Shown here: positions 6,096 through 8,326 of the stretch, piece by piece
Layout: every line of letters starts with the position of its first letter
Numbering within the stretch: the first letter of the stretch is position 1
Assembly: GCA_934630485.1 (NCBI GenBank)
Contig: CAKTWD010000075.1
Coordinates: forward strand, 1-8,326
DNA: 8,326 nt
Reading direction: 5' to 3'
From: an uncultured Eggerthellaceae bacterium
GTDB taxonomy: Bacteria; Actinomycetota; Coriobacteriia; Coriobacteriales; Eggerthellaceae
Translations under genes and position numbers: made by a program
The notes under the pieces: model-generated
Told to the model about the DNA's origin: nothing
The model's input: the letters and a program-made list of their open reading frames with translations, nothing else
Database searches by the model: none

Positions 6096-7784
6096 CTACT
6101 CACCACGACGGCTCTCTCCCCGTCCAAGGAAGCGCAATCCGGCCATAAGCAGAATTCCAGCTGCCATAAGCATGAATGCGAAGGTCAAACACCGATCGCC
6201 GGTCTTAGGGAAAAGCCCGCCGAACCATTCACTCGGGGTCGTGGGTTTCGGGGAGTTCAAGACCGTAGACTCTATGACACCCGAGCCGGCATCCACCCCA
6301 TCAACGAGCAGAGGGTCTTCGACAGACACGGTGAACGTGGGCTTCGCAGCTGCAACTTGTTGGACGTCGAGCCCCTCGATTGCAAGAGTGAGCGCCCTGG
6401 CGCCCGCAAATCCAACGAAGCCCTCAGGCGCCGCAACCTCCTCAACCATCAGCGTGCCAGAGTCCACGCCGCTAATCGTTACGCACCCGTCCGCGCCAGT
6501 GGCGACAGTCGCATCGCCCCGAGACCACATCCCGTCTGCCGTAAGTTGGCGCCCGCGATCGTCGGCAACTCGCAGCACTGCGCCCGAAAGCGGCATTCGA
6601 TCGTCGCTTGATCGCTTGATAAGCGAGAGATCCCAGGTATAGGCGGTGGCGTTGTCGCTCGGAGTACAGGTATAACCATTCTCTCCGCCCTGATCAGCAA
6701 AGGGAGAGCGCGGGTAGCGCAGGAAAACTTCGTTGGGATTGCCCAGCGCCACACCGCGGTTCGCCTTCGTGCCGAGCGGCGCATTGTAAACCACGACCAA
6801 GCGGGCGCCATCTCCGAAGCTTTCCGAACTATCAAACTCGGAAATCAGGTCGCCCGTCCTCAGCGTGAAGGTATTTGCTCTGGCGTCGACCGAGACAGAG
6901 CACCCAGCGGTGATATCCTTCCACCCGTCAGCAGGCTCGCAGCCAACAGAGCCGCCATCGACGCAGACCGCGTTGAAGCCTCCATCGATTCCCGCAGCCA
7001 AATAGACTCGCGCGCTCGAAACAACCTTGGAGGAATCGACCCCCGCGCTCATGGCATCGCTAAACTCAACTGTATATGCTTCGTAGCCAACAAGGCCTGC
7101 TGGAATCGTGGCGCAAAAGCGCCAGTACAAGTCATCGCCTACGGTGGCGTCGGCAGCCTTCCGCCACACCCCGTCCGAATCCTCAAGCACATTTTTTCGA
7201 ACTTCAGGTACAGCAGCCTTAGGCACAACGGTGACCGGCGCACCGCCTAGCAGCGCAAATATCGGTGCCGTACCCGCCTGAGATTCGCCGATAGCGTCAT
7301 CATCGGCCACAACAAGCCAATATCCTGCAGGCAATTCCTCGCTCGAGCCGGCAAAGATCGCCCTGGGCTCCACGCCAGACGCGCGAAGCGCACGGGCAAG
7401 CTCCAGAGCAAGCGAGGGTGTCATGCGCCCATCGGCACCAATCCACTCGGCAGCATCTTGCGCGACGGTTTTCGCACCATCCATGCCGGCTTCGCGCAAA
7501 ACGGGAAGAGCCGCATCGCGTGCGGCATCGCTCGTCCACGCCACATCAATGGCTAGCTTTTCCCCAGAGCTGTCTCCATCAGCAACCTTCGCATCGAAAA
7601 GCTGGTATGCCTCGTATTCATCAGCGACCGAAGGCGACACAGTAAGAGTGCCCACCGGCGCAGCGCACTCGGTCATGGAAGACGCCGAGGCAACCTTTGG
7701 AAGGATTGGCGCAAGCGTGAGCACGAACACGCAAAGCAGGACAGCAAACCTACGAGCGCGAGACCCAAAGCTGCGGCTAATCAC
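6096..7784 (-). CDS. Minor-type pilin with FPKTG sorting signal, paralogue of the backbone pilin, Cys-containing
   Basis: 562 residues from a GTG at 7784, chosen because AAAGGAGG (7800-7793) sits 8 bases upstream and the product begins with a signal peptide (SRSFGSRARRFAVLLCVFVL..., cleavage near 35). The domain order copies that of the major pilin: an N-terminal domain with AQDAAEWI (108-115, versus AQDAADWL) and AGYWLVVADDDA (153-164, versus AGYWLFLTDTAG); VVPKAAVPEVRKNVLED with candidate Lys189; a D2-like domain about 216-333; a shared GNPN.V.LRY block; and a CnaB-like domain with candidate Lys390 and Glu449 (VEEVAAPEGF). The sorting signal is FPKTG (525-529) instead of LPxTG, followed by a membrane helix and a basic tail. 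Mature Cys lie at 40, 224, 274, 282, 295, 373 and 434, whereas the major pilin has none. The start overlaps the upstream stop by 8 bases, suggesting coupled translation. It is probably an ancillary or basal subunit; that it is a second backbone cannot be excluded. Confidence 0.88.
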   Translation of the reverse strand: MISRSFGSRARRFAVLLCVFVLTLAPILPKVASASSMTECAAPVGTLTVSPSVADEYEAYQLFDAKVADGDSSGEKLAIDVAWTSDAARDAALPVLREAGMDGAKTVAQDAAEWIGADGRMTPSLALELARALRASGVEPRAIFAGSSEELPAGYWLVVADDDAIGESQAGTAPIFALLGGAPVTVVPKAAVPEVRKNVLEDSDGVWRKAADATVGDDLYWRFCATIPAGLVGYEAYTVEFSDAMSAGVDSSKVVSSARVYLAAGIDGGFNAVCVDGGSVGCEPADGWKDITAGCSVSVDARANTFTLRTGDLISEFDSSESFGDGARLVVVYNAPLGTKANRGVALGNPNEVFLRYPRSPFADQGGENGYTCTPSDNATAYTWDLSLIKRSSDDRMPLSGAVLRVADDRGRQLTADGMWSRGDATVATGADGCVTISGVDSGTLMVEEVAAPEGFVGFAGARALTLAIEGLDVQQVAAAKPTFTVSVEDPLLVDGVDAGSGVIESTVLNSPKPTTPSEWFGGLFPKTGDRCLTFAFMLMAAGILLMAGLRFLGRGESRRGE

Positions 7785-8326
7785 GACGCACCCCTCCTTT
7801 CTTTGCGCCAGTGCGATACAGAAGCACCCGAATGCCAGCAATAATGAGAAGCGCGGCACCGACAAGATACGTCGCCGTCATGCCCGCGCCACCAGTGAAC
7901 GGCAAGCTCGTCGAGTATTTGTTGGTGAAGGTTGACGGAGTCAAGGAGCCGTTATCGTAGGTAACAACGGCGTCAAGTTTCTCGTTACCGTTAGTCACCT
8001 CCACCGTGACATCGTGTTCAACCGTGTCGTAGGTGATGTGGTCTTTGACGTTGTTCTCGGCATCCTCGGGAACAACCTCTGAGATGGTGTAACGATATTC
8101 ACCAGCTTTGTTGTACTCGACAGCAAAGGAGACATTTCCCTCGGCATCGTTGGTCACCGTCTGAAGCACTTTGCCCTCGGCGTCCTTGAGCGCAAACGAA
8201 AACTGTCCGGCCTTGATCACGCTGCCTTTGAGCACCTTCAACGCATCAATATTGGCAATACCCGTCATACGGTCGTCGTAGACCCAGATTTCGTCTTTCT
8301 CCGCGTCGCCAACGATATCCGCGCCG
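7777..8326 (-). CDS. Large FctA-domain pilin or adhesin with LPFTG signal, C-terminal part
   Basis: The frame runs in from the right edge (GADIVGDAEKDEIWVYDDR...) to a TAG at 7779-7777; 182 residues are visible and the start lies outside. From about 8250 to 7915 it matches the FctA/Spy0128-type pilin isopeptide domain: LKVLKGSVIKAGQFSFALKD, then TVTNDAEGNVSFAVEY, AGEYRYTISEV, ITYDTVEHDVTVEVTNG and FTNKY. In this family a Lys near the start and the Asn of the F.N.Y motif form an intramolecular isopeptide bond; Lys in LKVLKG and Asn in FTNKY are the candidates. It ends with LPFTG (7905-7891), a membrane helix (YLVGAALLIIAGIRVLLY) and a basic tail. As first gene of the visible operon it is likely the tip adhesin, as in other actinobacterial and streptococcal pilus clusters, but the N-terminal part that would show binding domains is not in view. 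Confidence 0.88.
   Translation of the reverse strand, partial: GADIVGDAEKDEIWVYDDRMTGIANIDALKVLKGSVIKAGQFSFALKDAEGKVLQTVTNDAEGNVSFAVEYNKAGEYRYTISEVVPEDAENNVKDHITYDTVEHDVTVEVTNGNEKLDAVVTYDNGSLTPSTFTNKYSTSLPFTGGAGMTATYLVGAALLIIAGIRVLLYRTGAKKGGVRRD
7793..7800 (-). promoter_or_regulatory. Strong ribosome binding site inside the upstream gene, for the GTG start at 7784
   Basis: AAAGGAGG lies 8 bases before the GTG and inside the last codons of the FctA-domain pilin gene. The overlap and strong site fit translational coupling of the two pilin genes. Confidence 0.8.

Noticed and set aside
1..8326. Search for tRNA, rRNA, CRISPR arrays and riboswitches
   Set aside because: No cloverleaf-like sequence, regular spacer-repeat array or known leader pattern was recognised on either strand by eye.

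Overview
The window looks like an accessory region of an actinobacterial chromosome, most likely a host-associated Coriobacteriia (Collinsella/Olsenella-like). The pilin and sortase types, the moderate-to-high G+C of the coding regions, the GTG and TTG starts with strong Shine-Dalgarno sequences, and the character of the small left-hand proteins all suggest this. The taxon is an inference. No rRNA, tRNA or CRISPR array was seen.

Left part (1-1440, + strand): the C-terminal end of a probable Abi-family (HEPN-type) protein. It is followed by the stranded 3' end of another gene, encoding a small beta-rich domain seen at the C-terminus of some helicase-like proteins. Next comes an intact gene of unknown function (578-1366): two winged-helix-like segments, a Ser-rich linker and a helical, partly hydrophobic C-terminal domain. 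A candidate terminator lies at 1417-1439.

Middle part (1440-3063): a decayed stretch. It holds about 650 bases with no convincing gene but with short ordered repeats (GTGACCC repeats at 1812-1880; four CAAAC(T/A)G units spaced exactly 10 bp at 1920-1956). A clear rho-independent terminator at 2093-2124 has no gene before it. After that come the remains of an IS3-family transposase (- strand, catalytic core deleted) and a frameshifted zinc-ribbon protein gene (+ strand).

Right part (3064-8326, - strand): a sortase-assembled pilus operon. In transcription order it encodes the C-terminal end of a large FctA-domain pilin with an LPFTG signal (8326-7777), a Cys-containing pilin with an FPKTG signal (7784-6096, overlapping the previous gene by 8 bases), a major backbone-type pilin with LPITG (5958-4186, TTG start), and a class C sortase (3990-3064). 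The second and third genes are diverged paralogues. The sortase would join the pilins through the Lys of a (V)xPK motif and the Thr of the sorting signals, giving a covalent surface fibre. Hairpins in the two longer intergenic gaps may set the pilin:sortase ratio.
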